A stretch of 64,000 nt of DNA from Telmatospirillum sp. (GCA_020248985.1 JADCGL010000018.1:124001-188000), one strand, 5' to 3'; shown: positions 36,960 through 46,336, counted from the first letter of the stretch. Made by a program: numbers and translations. The notes: a model not told the origin generated them from the letters alone.

Positions 36960-37235
36960 GGGTAACTTGGCGAAAAACGTTTATAATACGCCCTATTAAG
37001 GCTCTAATTTTTTCTGCAAGTACCCGAGAGCATCAATTTTCTAATTCAATATTGGATACATCAGCTTTAAAGGCTGCAGATCATTTTCCAGTTCGCATTT
37101 TTGTGCTCTACGGCACGCCATAGGGGAATCGAACGGAAAACCAGTTCGTCCGGCCGGTGCCGCTAAGCCATCGCCGAGATTTCGAAATGGAATGCAAGGG
37201 TCGGCGTTGCTTTCGACCGGACGTAGTTGCTATTA

Positions 37236-37408
37236 GTTTCCACTCAATTCCATTTGTTGTCGCAGAAAATGGAAACTGACATTGAAACTATTTTGTTTTT
37301 AGAAAACTGGGGGACTGGGGGCGCGAGGCATCGCCTCGCGGGGTTCGAATCCCGCCGCTCCGACCATCAAGCGAGCCCGCCGCCGGGAGACCGGTCGGCG
37401 GGCTTTTG
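37236..37408 (+). repeat. Large tRNA-3'-end-like repeat, copy 1
   Basis: First of three copies (others at 46650 and 61628). The layout from left is GTTTCCA, an AT-rich gap, TGGAAACTGACATTGAAA, then GGGGACTGGGG exactly 74 bases after the first G of GTTTCCA in every copy. A hairpin GCGAGGC-ATC-GCCTCGC follows, then a T-arm/acceptor-like segment ending CGCTCCGACCA (37338-37366) and a terminator. The last 11 bases before TC equal the 3' end of tRNA-Pro(26168). The T-stem carries an extra G, so it is not a functional T-arm. Homology to copy 2 extends further left to about 37109 (shared CTACGGCACGCC). No CDS lies in 36960-37529. Confidence 0.85.
37374..37407 (+). terminator. Rho-independent terminator in repeat copy 1
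   Basis: AGCCCGCCG and CGGCGGGCT arms (37374-37382, 37396-37404) followed by TTTT. The inner CCGG...CCGG can pair as well. Confidence 0.8.
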
Positions 37409-37529
37409 CTTTTGGGCAATGGATCGGCCATGGACCCTTTGGTCGGCGATTCAAATCTTCTCCAACACGCCACTACCCAAATTACGCAATCTGTCTTATC
37501 GGCGCTGACGGCGAATAGCCGTGTTACCG

Positions 37530-38210
37530 TCAATCGGTGGTTTGTCGGATACTCCACTCATCGACGGTCATTGTCGGCAGCTCGAAATAGTCGCGCGTTC
37601 TAGCGTAGCCATGTCCACCCATGCGGCCGATTGCGTCGAGTGCGCTGGGGTCGATGTAATGGTTGGTCGTGTCGAGAACGTCCTTGCGAAAGTGGGCGTA
37701 AAGCACCTCCCCAAGTATGATTTCGCGCGAATGTCCGATGGATAGCGTCGTGTGATGGCGACATTCGAAAGCAGCAGGGCTTTCGCCGATCCAGGGGCAG
37801 CGCACCCGCACGCCAGGAACGGCAGTAAGGTTGGCGCGGTCCAATTCATCGATTCCAGGGGCGAACGGCACTGCGCAAACATTCATGTTCTCGGCAAGTG
37901 CCGCCGAGACGATGTTGACGGTGAAACATTGGGTGTCGCGAACGTTTCGTCCCGTATCTTTCTGTTGGCCGTCGGCACGGTACTCGACTCCAAGGGCAAG
38001 AATCGCGGGGTCGGCCGACAGGCAGTTGAAAAAGCTGAACGGAGCGGCGTTAAAAACGCCTTTTGCGCTAACGGTCGTTACAAGGGCAATGGGGCGCGGC
38101 ACGATCGAGCCGATAAGGAGCTTGTACCGTTCGCGCGGGCTCAGCGCCCCAAAATCCACGCCATGTGGCGCGCCAATCGTTGCTGCACGCGGGTCCGGCG
38201 GATTCACCAT
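37530..38210 (-). CDS. Flavin reductase-like FMN-binding protein
   Basis: 226-residue protein of the flavin_reductase-like domain family: IVPRPIALVTTVSAKGVFNAAPFSFF (first 20 residues cover the FMN phosphate loop), RDTQCFTVNIVS and AAFECRHHTTLSIGHSREIILGEV. Members reduce FMN for a monooxygenase partner or act as FMN-binding oxidoreductases. No monooxygenase is in the cassette. The start overlaps the GntR stop by seven bases, so both are cotranscribed. Confidence 0.85.
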   Translation of the reverse strand: MVNPPDPRAATIGAPHGVDFGALSPRERYKLLIGSIVPRPIALVTTVSAKGVFNAAPFSFFNCLSADPAILALGVEYRADGQQKDTGRNVRDTQCFTVNIVSAALAENMNVCAVPFAPGIDELDRANLTAVPGVRVRCPWIGESPAAFECRHHTTLSIGHSREIILGEVLYAHFRKDVLDTTNHYIDPSALDAIGRMGGHGYARTRDYFELPTMTVDEWSIRQTTD

Positions 38211-38986
38211 GGCCGAAGGCCCTCACCCTCGGCATACGGCGCGAGAAGATCGGCGATTTCTTTACTTGCGCGAGGTGCCAGCAGTGCGCGCGTCGCCACG
38301 GCCTGAAGATGGTGCTCCATCAGGCGCGCGGCCTCGTTTGCATCGCCTACTCGAAGCGCAGCAATGATCTGGCGGTGCTCCGAAACTGCACATTCGGAGG
38401 AATGCGGCCGGCTATAAATCGCAAGCACGAGCGTGCAGCGCGAGCTCACCTCCAGGATGTAACGCTGCAACAGCGCATTTCCGGTCATCTCAGCCAGCTT
38501 GACGTGGAACTCGCCGGCCAGGCGTATAGACTCCGCCCCACCACGGCCTTGAGCTGCCTCCTCCAATTGAACATGGGCGTCGAGAATTTTCAGTTGCTGT
38601 GCCGACAAGCGGCCTGCCAGCATTGAAACGACGGTCCTCTCGAGCCCGCACCGAACGTCGAACACTTCGCGGGCTTCCTCGATCGTGGGATGGGCCACCG
38701 AAGCGCCGCGGTTTGGCTTCAACTCAACAAGGCCTTCGATCGCCAAACGGCTGAGCGCCTCGCGCACAAGCGTTCGGCTGACCCCGAGCTGTTCTCCGAT
38801 CGTATCCTCGGGAAGCTTCATACCCGGCTGTAGCGCTTGCTCGACGATAGCGCGCCAGAGTGTACGATAGACGCTGTGCACCCGCGACGCGGGAGCGGTC
38901 TCTTTTTCGGTCGCTACTTCAACGCTGCGTTGCTTCAGTCGCGGTCGCTTTGCGTCGCTTGTCTTGTGAAGTTTCATTGATGACAT
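38204..38986 (-). CDS. GntR-family regulator (FCD/VanR type)
   Basis: 260-residue repressor. It has a winged helix (PEDTIGEQLGVSRTLVREAL) in the first third and an FCD ligand domain (EVFDVRCGLERTVVSMLAGR, then EFHVKLAEMTGN and SEHRQIIAAL) with metal-binding His. FCD regulators usually sense organic acids or amino-acid-derived ligands. It is divergent from the ABC importer operon, whose promoter region contains TTGTATGCAA-like sites, so it is the likely local regulator. Confidence 0.9.
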   Translation of the reverse strand: MSSMKLHKTSDAKRPRLKQRSVEVATEKETAPASRVHSVYRTLWRAIVEQALQPGMKLPEDTIGEQLGVSRTLVREALSRLAIEGLVELKPNRGASVAHPTIEEAREVFDVRCGLERTVVSMLAGRLSAQQLKILDAHVQLEEAAQGRGGAESIRLAGEFHVKLAEMTGNALLQRYILEVSSRCTLVLAIYSRPHSSECAVSEHRQIIAALRVGDANEAARLMEHHLQAVATRALLAPRASKEIADLLAPYAEGEGLRPW

Positions 38987-39038
38987 TGCAGCGATCTGCC
39001 TGATTCTGGGGCTGAACGAAACCTAGGTCTATTCAAAC

Positions 39039-39221
39039 TGCATACTATCATCGCGTATTTTTGCATTCAATGTTTGAGCTGATATATCCAGTTGAGCGCT
39101 GAACTCGCGGGAAAAGCGCCACATTGACTAAATTTTGGGCTCCGAGAGTACGGTATTGCACAATAAAGCAACCATTTTTGTATGCAAAAGGTAATCGACA
39201 TTGTTCATAAGTTCTGTATGC
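39039..39221. promoter_or_regulatory. Candidate GntR operators in the divergent promoter region
   Basis: The 263-base gap between the GntR gene and the importer holds TGCATAC (39039-39045), a semi-palindrome TTGTATGCAA (39178-39187) and TGTATGC (39215-39221). TTGTATACAA-like dyads are typical of FCD-type GntR sites. The right-hand two sites are close to the expected importer promoter. Confidence 0.5.
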
Positions 39222-39249
39222 TGATTTGCATTAATTTTCTGCAAAATGA

Positions 39250-40353
39250 GTGCTCAATGTTTTAGTGGGCTCGTTTGGAATGTCGCGTTGGCAACAAAGG
39301 TACTCTGGCCATCGGAACTGGATCTTGAATCCAGCGGCCAGTTACGTGGCTCGGCGCCTGGCACTCGCGCTCATAACCGTTATCGGAATCAGTTTTGTGT
39401 CCTTTACTACGGTGTATCTTCTGCCTGGAGATCCCGTTTCGAGCCGTTTTCCTCAAGCAAGTGAGGCCGAGTTGGCGCAAATGCGCGCCGAGATGGGGCT
39501 CGATCGGCCACTGCACGTCCAATACGTCAACTATGTCGTAGCCATCGCGCGCGGCAATCTCGGCTGGTCGTACAATACGGGCACGCCCGTCGAAGAGGAC
39601 ATTGTCCGCCGATTGCCGGCAAGCCTTGAGCTTTCGATCTTCGCACTCGTTATCGCGATTGGCCTCGGCGTGCCGCTTGGAATGGCCTCAGCAGTACATC
39701 GAAACACTCCAATCGACCATGTCGCCCGGCTGTTCAGTATTGGCGCGCTTTCGGCGCCAGTGTTTTGGACCGGGCTCGTCTCCATCTTTGTTTTTTCTTA
39801 CGTACTGGACTGGGTCCCTCCGCCATTGGGCCGTCTGACGCCCGGCATTTTCTCGCCGGCCTCTATCACGGGATTCCTGACGATTGACGCGGCGCTGGCC
39901 GGCGACCTGAATGTCTTTAGCGCCGCAGCTGCGTCGCTATTTCTGCCGTCGCTCGTGCTCGGCATATCTCTGATCGCGCCGATCTCCAGGATGACCCGGT
40001 CGGCAATGTCCGAGGCATTGCAGGAGGACTACATCCTTTTTGCCCGAGCGACCGGCGTGCCCGAGCGCGAGGTCGTTCTTCGAGATGCGTTTCAAGGCTC
40101 AATTGTGCCTTTGCTGACGGTTGTCGGCTATTTGATCGGCTATCTTGTCGCCGGCAATGCTTTGGTCGAGTCCGTCTTTGCATGGCCTGGGATCGGTCGC
40201 TACGCAGTGCAAGCGATTCTCGCCAACGACATGGCTCCGATCAATGCGATTCTATTGATTCTTGGTATCACGGTAGCGGTCGCCAATCTGCTGGTCGATC
40301 TCGCCAACGCCGCCATCGACCCTCGAATTCGTCTTGGACTTTGGTCGAAATGA
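39250..40353 (+). CDS. Peptide/nickel-type ABC transporter permease (DppB-like)
   Basis: First inner-membrane subunit of an Opp/Dpp-family importer. It has LALITVIGISFVSFTTVYLL (first helix), LPGDPV, a periplasmic domain around RAEMGLDRPLHVQYVNYV, and the EAA loop (EDYILFARATGVPEREVVLRD). 367 residues from GTG 39250; ATG 39280 (MSRWQQRY) gives 357 residues and is equally possible because neither has a clear ribosome site. First gene of an importer-amidohydrolase operon. Confidence 0.92.
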   Translation: MLNVLVGSFGMSRWQQRYSGHRNWILNPAASYVARRLALALITVIGISFVSFTTVYLLPGDPVSSRFPQASEAELAQMRAEMGLDRPLHVQYVNYVVAIARGNLGWSYNTGTPVEEDIVRRLPASLELSIFALVIAIGLGVPLGMASAVHRNTPIDHVARLFSIGALSAPVFWTGLVSIFVFSYVLDWVPPPLGRLTPGIFSPASITGFLTIDAALAGDLNVFSAAAASLFLPSLVLGISLIAPISRMTRSAMSEALQEDYILFARATGVPEREVVLRDAFQGSIVPLLTVVGYLIGYLVAGNALVESVFAWPGIGRYAVQAILANDMAPINAILLILGITVAVANLLVDLANAAIDPRIRLGLWSK

Positions 40354-41249
40354 GCGCCGGCCGCACTGCCTCTAAGCAAGACAACACCGCTGCGCCGGCG
40401 CAGACGGATGGAATTCGAGCAGTTGTTGTCCGCCAAATCCGGCGCGACCCGCTTGCCGCAGTGGGGGGCGCTCTTGTGTTGTGCCTTGTGTTGCTGGCGG
40501 TTTTTTCCCCGGCACTTGCGCCGCACGATCCACTCCGACCGACGATAGAAACCTTTCAGGCGCCTTCTTGGGCACACCTGTTCGGCACCGATCAATTCGG
40601 GCGGGACACGTTCTCGCGCGTCCTATTCGCCTTTCGTCTCGACTTCTTCATTGCGATCGCTGCCGTGGCGGCAGCGGCTGGGATGGGTGTCGCGATTGGC
40701 GGTGCAGCAGGGTTTGTGGGCGGTTGGTTCGACGACATCTTCATGCGCGTTGTCGACATTGTTCAATCGTTTCCAATGCTCATTCTGGCGATGGCCCTTG
40801 TAATGTTCCTTGGCGTTGGTCTGCTCAACGTCATCTTGGTCACGGCGATCGTGAACGTGCCGATCTTCGCCCGCCTAGCGCGCAGCGACATACAGTCGAA
40901 AAAGCATCTGGAGTATATCGACGCGGCGCGGTGTTCCGGCGCGTCCGGGTTGCGCATTTTCGCCGTGCATCTTCTCCCAAACATACTCGGCCCAATCTTG
41001 GTTCAAGCCACGCTCAGTCTTGCCTGGGCTGTTCTGAATGTCGCAGCACTCTCGTTTCTGGGGATTGGGATTAACCCGCCGACGCCCGAACTTGGCGTCA
41101 TGGTGGCAGAGGGAGCCAAGCACTTGCTTGCCGGGGCATGGTGGCTGAGCGTCTTCCCTGGAATTGCCCTCGCGGCCACGGTCTTCGCCTTTACTCTCCT
41201 GGGCGACGCACTGCAGGACCACCTTGATCCACGGCGAAGGGCGACGTAG
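40350..41249 (+). CDS. Peptide/nickel-type ABC transporter permease (DppC-like)
   Basis: 299-residue partner permease. N-terminal helix VGGALVLCLVLLAVFSPALA, then the DppC-type HLFGTDQFGRDTFSRVL motif, and the EAA loop HLEYIDAARCSGASGLRIF. ATG 40350 overlaps the upstream stop (ATGA); the frame is open from 40182 within dppB-like coding. Translational coupling is evident. Confidence 0.93.
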   Translation: MSAGRTASKQDNTAAPAQTDGIRAVVVRQIRRDPLAAVGGALVLCLVLLAVFSPALAPHDPLRPTIETFQAPSWAHLFGTDQFGRDTFSRVLFAFRLDFFIAIAAVAAAAGMGVAIGGAAGFVGGWFDDIFMRVVDIVQSFPMLILAMALVMFLGVGLLNVILVTAIVNVPIFARLARSDIQSKKHLEYIDAARCSGASGLRIFAVHLLPNILGPILVQATLSLAWAVLNVAALSFLGIGINPPTPELGVMVAEGAKHLLAGAWWLSVFPGIALAATVFAFTLLGDALQDHLDPRRRAT

Positions 41250-41251
41250 CC

Positions 41252-42289
41252 ATGGCGGTTGATGATCGCCCAATTTTCGTGGTCAAAGGCCTGTGCGTCG
41301 AAGCGAGGTCGGATGGGCGTCCGCTGAACCTCGTGGATGACTTCAACATCAGTTTGTCCAAAGGGGAGGTTCTCGGCCTTGTGGGAGAGACAGGCGCCGG
41401 CAAGAGCCTTTCGATGCGCGCCAGCGTCGGGCTCCTGCCGCCGGCGATACGGGCAGCCTCGGGGAGCATCTACTTCGGCGGGCGAAGCTGTTCGGCGGGC
41501 GAAACGCGAGCGCTGCGCAGCCATCTTGGCCGCGGCATATGCCTTCTGCTGCAGAACGGTCGAAGCGCGCTAAATCCCTTCATGCGCGTCCACGCACAGA
41601 TCGACCGAATCTTGAGTTATCGCGGACATGCCCGGCAAGACCGCCGATCGGCGATCGATGCGCTGCTCGAGTCTGTGGGATTGCCGAGCCAGGAAATTGG
41701 AACGCGATACCCACACGAGCTCAGCGGCGGGCAAGCGCAACGCGTTGCCATGACCATTGCTCTTGCATCTGAGCCCTTGGTTCTTATTGCCGACGAACCG
41801 ACCACGGCACTCGACGTAACCACGGAGCGCGACGTCATCCAGCTTCTATTGTCGCTTTGCCGCCAGCGCGACATGAGCCTCGTGCTGATCACCCACAATC
41901 TTGGACTGGTCGCAAACAACTGTGATCGTGTGGCGATCATGCATGCAGGGCACGTGGTCGAGATCGGCCCGACGGCAAGCATTTTCAAGGCGCCGCAACA
42001 CCCTTATACGCTGTCGCTTCTCCAAGCCATTCCCGACGTCGACGAGCCGCGCGAATTGATACCGCTGACGGGTTCGTCTCCGAGGCCCGGCGCGTTCGGC
42101 GACGGCTGCCGTTTTGCGACGCGTTGCCCGCACGTCGATACTGATTGCAAAGCTCGTGTGCCCGATCTGATCGCAGTCGGTGACCGCCTCGTACGCTGCG
42201 TCATTCCAAAACGCAGCAAAGTCGGAACCGTGCCCGGTATGAAGCGCGAGCATCAAGCCAAATGGCCTGCGCAGAGCGCTACACCATGA
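41252..42289 (+). CDS. Oligopeptide-type ABC transporter ATPase (DppD-like)
   Basis: 345-residue ATPase. Walker A is GETGAGKSLSMR, the signature LSGGQAQRVAM and Walker B VLIADEPTTALDVT. The C-terminal oligo_HPY domain has PQHPYTLSLLQAIP and a cysteine cluster (CRFATRCPHVDTDC). It begins two bases after the permease stop and overlaps the next ATPase gene. Confidence 0.94.
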   Translation: MAVDDRPIFVVKGLCVEARSDGRPLNLVDDFNISLSKGEVLGLVGETGAGKSLSMRASVGLLPPAIRAASGSIYFGGRSCSAGETRALRSHLGRGICLLLQNGRSALNPFMRVHAQIDRILSYRGHARQDRRSAIDALLESVGLPSQEIGTRYPHELSGGQAQRVAMTIALASEPLVLIADEPTTALDVTTERDVIQLLLSLCRQRDMSLVLITHNLGLVANNCDRVAIMHAGHVVEIGPTASIFKAPQHPYTLSLLQAIPDVDEPRELIPLTGSSPRPGAFGDGCRFATRCPHVDTDCKARVPDLIAVGDRLVRCVIPKRSKVGTVPGMKREHQAKWPAQSATP

Positions 42290-43302
42290 CCGACCTCGTT
42301 CCGAAAGCTGTGGCGACCACGATGGATACCTCACCGGTTCTTGCCGTCCGAGGTCTGAGCAAATCATTCGGACGAAGCGCGAGTGCTGACATGCTCGCAC
42401 CCGGTTGCCACGATATCTCGTTTGATCTCATGCCAGGAGAGACGATCGGAATCGTCGGCGAAAGCGGGTCAGGGAAGACCACGCTTGGGCGATGCATAGC
42501 GGGGCTGCTGCCTTCTGATGTCGGCGTCATCGAATTCGACGGACGCGACATTGCGACAATGACCCGCGAAGAGCGACGCGATTTCCGGCGACGCGTTCAG
42601 ATCGTCTTCCAGAACCCGGACAACGCACTCAATCCCCGCATGACCGTCGGCAGCTTTGTGGCGGAGGCGCTGAAAAACTATGGCCTCGGAAGCAAAGACG
42701 AGCGGCGCGGACGCCTACTCGAATTGGCGGCACTTGTCGGCCTGCGTGACGACCACATCGATCGCTTCCCCCACCAATTGAGCGGCGGTCAGAAGCAGCG
42801 GGTTAGCATCATGCGCGCGCTGGCCTGCGAACCGAACATCATTGTTCTCGACGAGCCCACCTCAGCGCTCGACGTATCGGTGCAGGCGCAAGTGCTGCGC
42901 ACACTTCGCGATATCCAGGAGCGTCGTTCGGTTTCTTTCGTGCTTATCTCCCACGATGTCGGCGTCGTTCGCTACATGTGCCGACGCTTGATGGTGATGT
43001 ATCTTGGACGCGTTGTCGAAACTGGAAGCACGGAGGCCGTCGTCGCGGAGCCGGCGCATCCTTATACGCGCGCGCTTGTCGACGCGGTTCCGCGCCTTCG
43101 CCGGACGCACGAGAGAGATTTCCGATTGCTGTCCGATACGGCGACACGCCGCACGGCTGCTGCTGCTTGCCAATTGCGCCTTCGTTGTCCGTTGGCGACG
43201 GATGCCTGCGCCATGACGCCACCGATGCGACAGGTCGGCGATCGGCACGACGCGGCTTGCTGGTCGGTTCAACCATCCAGGCTTGGCGACTCTCAATCAT
43301 GA
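42286..43302 (+). CDS. Oligopeptide-type ABC transporter ATPase (DppF-like)
   Basis: Second ATPase, 338 residues from ATG 42286, which overlaps the upstream stop (ATGA); an earlier in-frame ATG is at 42262. Walker A GESGSGKTTLG, signature LSGGQKQRVSI, Walker B IIVLDEPTSALDVS, and the HPYTRALVDAVP oligo_HPY tail. Pairs with the DppD-like ATPase to power one importer. Confidence 0.94.
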   Translation: MTDLVPKAVATTMDTSPVLAVRGLSKSFGRSASADMLAPGCHDISFDLMPGETIGIVGESGSGKTTLGRCIAGLLPSDVGVIEFDGRDIATMTREERRDFRRRVQIVFQNPDNALNPRMTVGSFVAEALKNYGLGSKDERRGRLLELAALVGLRDDHIDRFPHQLSGGQKQRVSIMRALACEPNIIVLDEPTSALDVSVQAQVLRTLRDIQERRSVSFVLISHDVGVVRYMCRRLMVMYLGRVVETGSTEAVVAEPAHPYTRALVDAVPRLRRTHERDFRLLSDTATRRTAAAACQLRLRCPLATDACAMTPPMRQVGDRHDAACWSVQPSRLGDSQS

Positions 43303-43328
43303 ATCCCGTTCAACCAAAGGAGGCCTAC

Positions 43329-45002
43329 ATGACAACGACAGAAGGCATGGATACCTCGCAGGCTCCAACCGCCTGCAACTCCGCAAAGAGATCTGCGTGG
43401 CGGTCGATCGCAGTCGCAGCCTTGGTTGCAGTCGCAACTGCATTCTGCTTCACGTCGGGAACCCAGGCGCAGGCCGTCTCGGCATCGAGGACGCTTGTCG
43501 TCGCGGTTCCCGACGATCCCGAGGGCCTCGACCCGTTGAGAACGTACACCTTCGGCCGCGAGATATCGTCCAATGTCTACAGCACGCTCGTCACGTCGAA
43601 AGTCGATCTCGCGAAGAACACGTTTCTGTCCGATGAGCTAATCGGCGATCTCGCGGAATCGTGGCAAATTGCGCCAGATCGCAGCAGCATCACGTTCAAG
43701 CTGCGTGCCGGCGCAACATTCGCCGACGGTTCGCCAGTTACGGCGGAAGACGTTGTCTATTCCTTCGAGCGCATGCTCGCTTTGCGCGGGTTCCAGAGCA
43801 ATGCCGGCGGCGAGTTTTCGCGCGACCAGTACGAGCTGGTGGATGCGCGGACGGCACGTATCAAATTCGGCCCGGCGGGAAGCCAGACCGCAATGACGCG
43901 CTGGAGCTTGATGAACTGGTGGATGGGCATGTCCGCCATCGTTTCAAAGAAGCACGTTACGTCGCGTTCGACGACGGATGACCCCTGGGGAATCCGGTTC
44001 ATGCAGCGCAATCCGATGGGAAGCGGCCCTTATATTGTCGAGTCCTGGACCCCGGGCGAGTCGATCATCCTCAGGGCGCGCGAAAACTATTGGGGCGATG
44101 TGAAGCCGCATTACAATCGAATCGAGTATCGGATCGTGCCGGACGCCGAGGCCCGAATGCTGCTATTGCGCTCGGGGCGCGTCGATATCGTGTACTATCC
44201 TTCGCCGCACCAGTTGCGCGGCATCGAGAATGACCCGGCGCTGAAGGTCGTGTCGGTGCCTGCTTCGCAAGAAGTCGTCGCGATGCGCATGGACATCACC
44301 AAGCCGCCGTTCGATGACGAGAAGATCCGCGAAGCGATCATCAAAGCCGTGCCCTACGACGCGATTATTCAGCAGACGATCTTCGGCTACGGCACGCGAA
44401 TCAAGGCGCCGATCGGAAAGGACGGTCACGGTTACAAGGAGTTTCCGCTCTACGAGACGGACATGAAGGCAGCGAAGGATCTCGTCGCGGCATCCAAGTA
44501 TGCGGGAAATGTACCGTCGTTTACGCTTGTGATCCCGACGCGCTTTCCGCAGCGGGTTGCTGCAGCGGTGCTTATCCAGGCGGCCCTGGCTGAGATCGGG
44601 ATCGATATGCAGATCCGTCAACTGCCCTATACCGCCTACTGGGATCGCTGCCAGAAGGAGAAATACCCGATCAATATCCACACGATGCAACCCTTCTTCA
44701 ACGACTCCGTCTATTGGGCTTACTGGATGTTCCATAGCCAGTCGCCGACAAATTGCACGTCGTTCAACAACGCGACTCTCGACGAAGCGACCAAGCGTTC
44801 GTTCGTGGTGCCTGTCGAGGACGTCGCAACCAACAGCGCGCTTCAGAAGACGGTTTTTGACGATATCCTCGTCGGACAGAAGGTGATGACACCGCTTTAC
44901 CAGGACCACTGGAACGTTGTCGCCAAGAAGGACATAACTGGCTTCGTCTACTGGCCCTGGCTCTCGCTTGAATATGCCTATTTGAGGCCTGTCGCGCGCT
45001 AG
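43329..45002 (+). CDS. Extracellular solute-binding protein, family 5 (DppA/OppA-like)
   Basis: Periplasmic receptor of the importer, 557 residues from ATG 43329 behind AAAGGAGG. The signal region has a long basic N-tail (about 25 residues) then IAVAALVAVATAFCFTSGTQAQA. SBP_bac_5 motifs are GLDPLRTYTFGREISSNVYS, DLAESWQIAPDRSSITFKLR, DGSPVTAEDVVYSFERML and MGSGPYIVESWTPGESIIL. The binding specificity is not readable. The downstream amidohydrolase suggests a cyclic amide, pyrimidine-like or amidated ligand rather than a peptide. Confidence 0.93.
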   Translation: MTTTEGMDTSQAPTACNSAKRSAWRSIAVAALVAVATAFCFTSGTQAQAVSASRTLVVAVPDDPEGLDPLRTYTFGREISSNVYSTLVTSKVDLAKNTFLSDELIGDLAESWQIAPDRSSITFKLRAGATFADGSPVTAEDVVYSFERMLALRGFQSNAGGEFSRDQYELVDARTARIKFGPAGSQTAMTRWSLMNWWMGMSAIVSKKHVTSRSTTDDPWGIRFMQRNPMGSGPYIVESWTPGESIILRARENYWGDVKPHYNRIEYRIVPDAEARMLLLRSGRVDIVYYPSPHQLRGIENDPALKVVSVPASQEVVAMRMDITKPPFDDEKIREAIIKAVPYDAIIQQTIFGYGTRIKAPIGKDGHGYKEFPLYETDMKAAKDLVAASKYAGNVPSFTLVIPTRFPQRVAAAVLIQAALAEIGIDMQIRQLPYTAYWDRCQKEKYPINIHTMQPFFNDSVYWAYWMFHSQSPTNCTSFNNATLDEATKRSFVVPVEDVATNSALQKTVFDDILVGQKVMTPLYQDHWNVVAKKDITGFVYWPWLSLEYAYLRPVAR

Positions 45003-45091
45003 CCACGCGGCCCGGTTTGAGGAGCTGCGGCGGGTTGCACAAGCATCTCGCCGCGTCTTTCACCTACTGAAACAGAGCGGATGGACCCGAT

Positions 45092-46336
45092 ATGACACGC
45101 ACATACGACATCTTGATTCGGCGTGCCCGGCTGCGCGGCAAGGGCGACGAAATGCACGAAATCGCCATTGAGGGCGGAAAAATTGTCGATTTAGCCGCGC
45201 GCATCGACGCCGTGGCGACGAAGGAGATCGACGCTGACGGCGGGTTGGTGACCGAGTCCTACGTCAGCGCCCAGACCCACCTCGACAAGGCCTACACGCT
45301 TGAGATGGTCGATCCAGTCGCGCTGGCAAAGTACGAAAGCGCCCCAACCGGCAACATCATGGCGGCAATCGATCTTGCCGCACGCATTAAGGAAAAATAC
45401 AGCGAAGAGTGGGTCGCCAACAATGCGCGTCGCGCCGTGGCGCTGGCCGCCTATTACGGCAACACCCATATTCGTGGCTTTACCGACGTCGATACGCGCT
45501 CGCGCCTAGAGGGCGTAAAGGGCCTCATAAAACTGCGCGAGGAATTCAAAGGTATCGTCGACATTCAGGTCACCGCGTTTGCGCAAGATGGCATTCAGCG
45601 CGACCCGGGAACCGAGCGGCTGCTTCACGAAGCGATGGAACTCGGCGCCGATGTAATCGCCGGAAATCCGTGGATTGAATACACGAATGACGAGGTGCGC
45701 GAACACGTCAAGATGATTTTCGACATCGCTGAGAAGTTCGGTTGCGACATTTCGATGCCGGCCGATGTTTCGGACGATCCTGGCGCCCGGTCGCTGGAGA
45801 TGACTGCGGTCGAAATGATCAAACGCGGCTGGCAAGGCCGGGTGGTTGCCCATCAAGCGCGCGCGATGGCGCTCTATCCGCAGTCTTACCGGGAGAAGGT
45901 GATTGGGCTGATGAAGCGCACAGGCATTATCCTCGACAGCGTTCCGCACCCTTCGCGGCTGCATGCGCCGATCAAGGAACTGCTTGCGCAAGGAATCTGC
46001 GTATGTCTCGGTCAGGACGATATTGCCGACGCATACTATCCCTTCGGCCGCAACAATCTGCCCGAAGTGGCCTTCGTCGCTTCGCATCTACTTTGGATGC
46101 GGACCATGCGCGACATGGACACACTCTACGATATGATCACCCACAACGCCGCCCGCGCGATCGGACTGAAGGATTTTGAACTCAAGGTTGGCGCGCCGGC
46201 GCACATGGTCGTGCTGGAAGCTCGGAATGTCTGGGAGGCTATCCGTGACCATGACGCGCCTAAATACGTCGTAAGTCATGGCAAGTTGGTCGATCAGGCC
46301 AAAATGAAGGCGCTCGGGCGCGTCTCGCTCGCATAG
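45092..46336 (+). CDS. Cytosine-deaminase-like amidohydrolase with altered metal site
   Basis: 414-residue TIM-barrel amidohydrolase of the CodA/atrazine-deaminase group, with the family's composite N-terminal (ILIRRARLRGKGDEMHEIAI) and C-terminal beta sandwich (ELKVGAPAHMVVLEARNVWE). Compared with E. coli CodA the metal ligands differ: the HxH pair is Gln61-Thr-His63 (YVSAQTHLDKAY), and the HCDE site reads MPADVSDD (222-229). His254 (VVAHQARAM) and Asp309/310 (VCLGQDDIADAYYP) are kept. The sequence is otherwise intact, so this may be a subfamily with changed chemistry. It closes the importer operon. Confidence 0.83.
   Translation: MTRTYDILIRRARLRGKGDEMHEIAIEGGKIVDLAARIDAVATKEIDADGGLVTESYVSAQTHLDKAYTLEMVDPVALAKYESAPTGNIMAAIDLAARIKEKYSEEWVANNARRAVALAAYYGNTHIRGFTDVDTRSRLEGVKGLIKLREEFKGIVDIQVTAFAQDGIQRDPGTERLLHEAMELGADVIAGNPWIEYTNDEVREHVKMIFDIAEKFGCDISMPADVSDDPGARSLEMTAVEMIKRGWQGRVVAHQARAMALYPQSYREKVIGLMKRTGIILDSVPHPSRLHAPIKELLAQGICVCLGQDDIADAYYPFGRNNLPEVAFVASHLLWMRTMRDMDTLYDMITHNAARAIGLKDFELKVGAPAHMVVLEARNVWEAIRDHDAPKYVVSHGKLVDQAKMKALGRVSLA

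Noticed and set aside
37236-37408. Repeat copies as intact tRNA genes
   Set aside because: Only a 3' half is present, with no D-arm or anticodon arm matching, and the T-stem has an extra G. Copy 2 also lacks CCA.
37268-37557. Minus-strand ORFs reading GGIRTPRGDASRPQSP in the repeats
   Set aside because: These are reverse readings of the tRNA-like DNA, a well-known source of false proteins; the same holds at 61608-61823.
39246-39464. Plus-strand ORF starting ATG 39246 before the importer permease
   Set aside because: It overlaps the permease in another frame and has no motifs; the permease frame has clear membrane helices.
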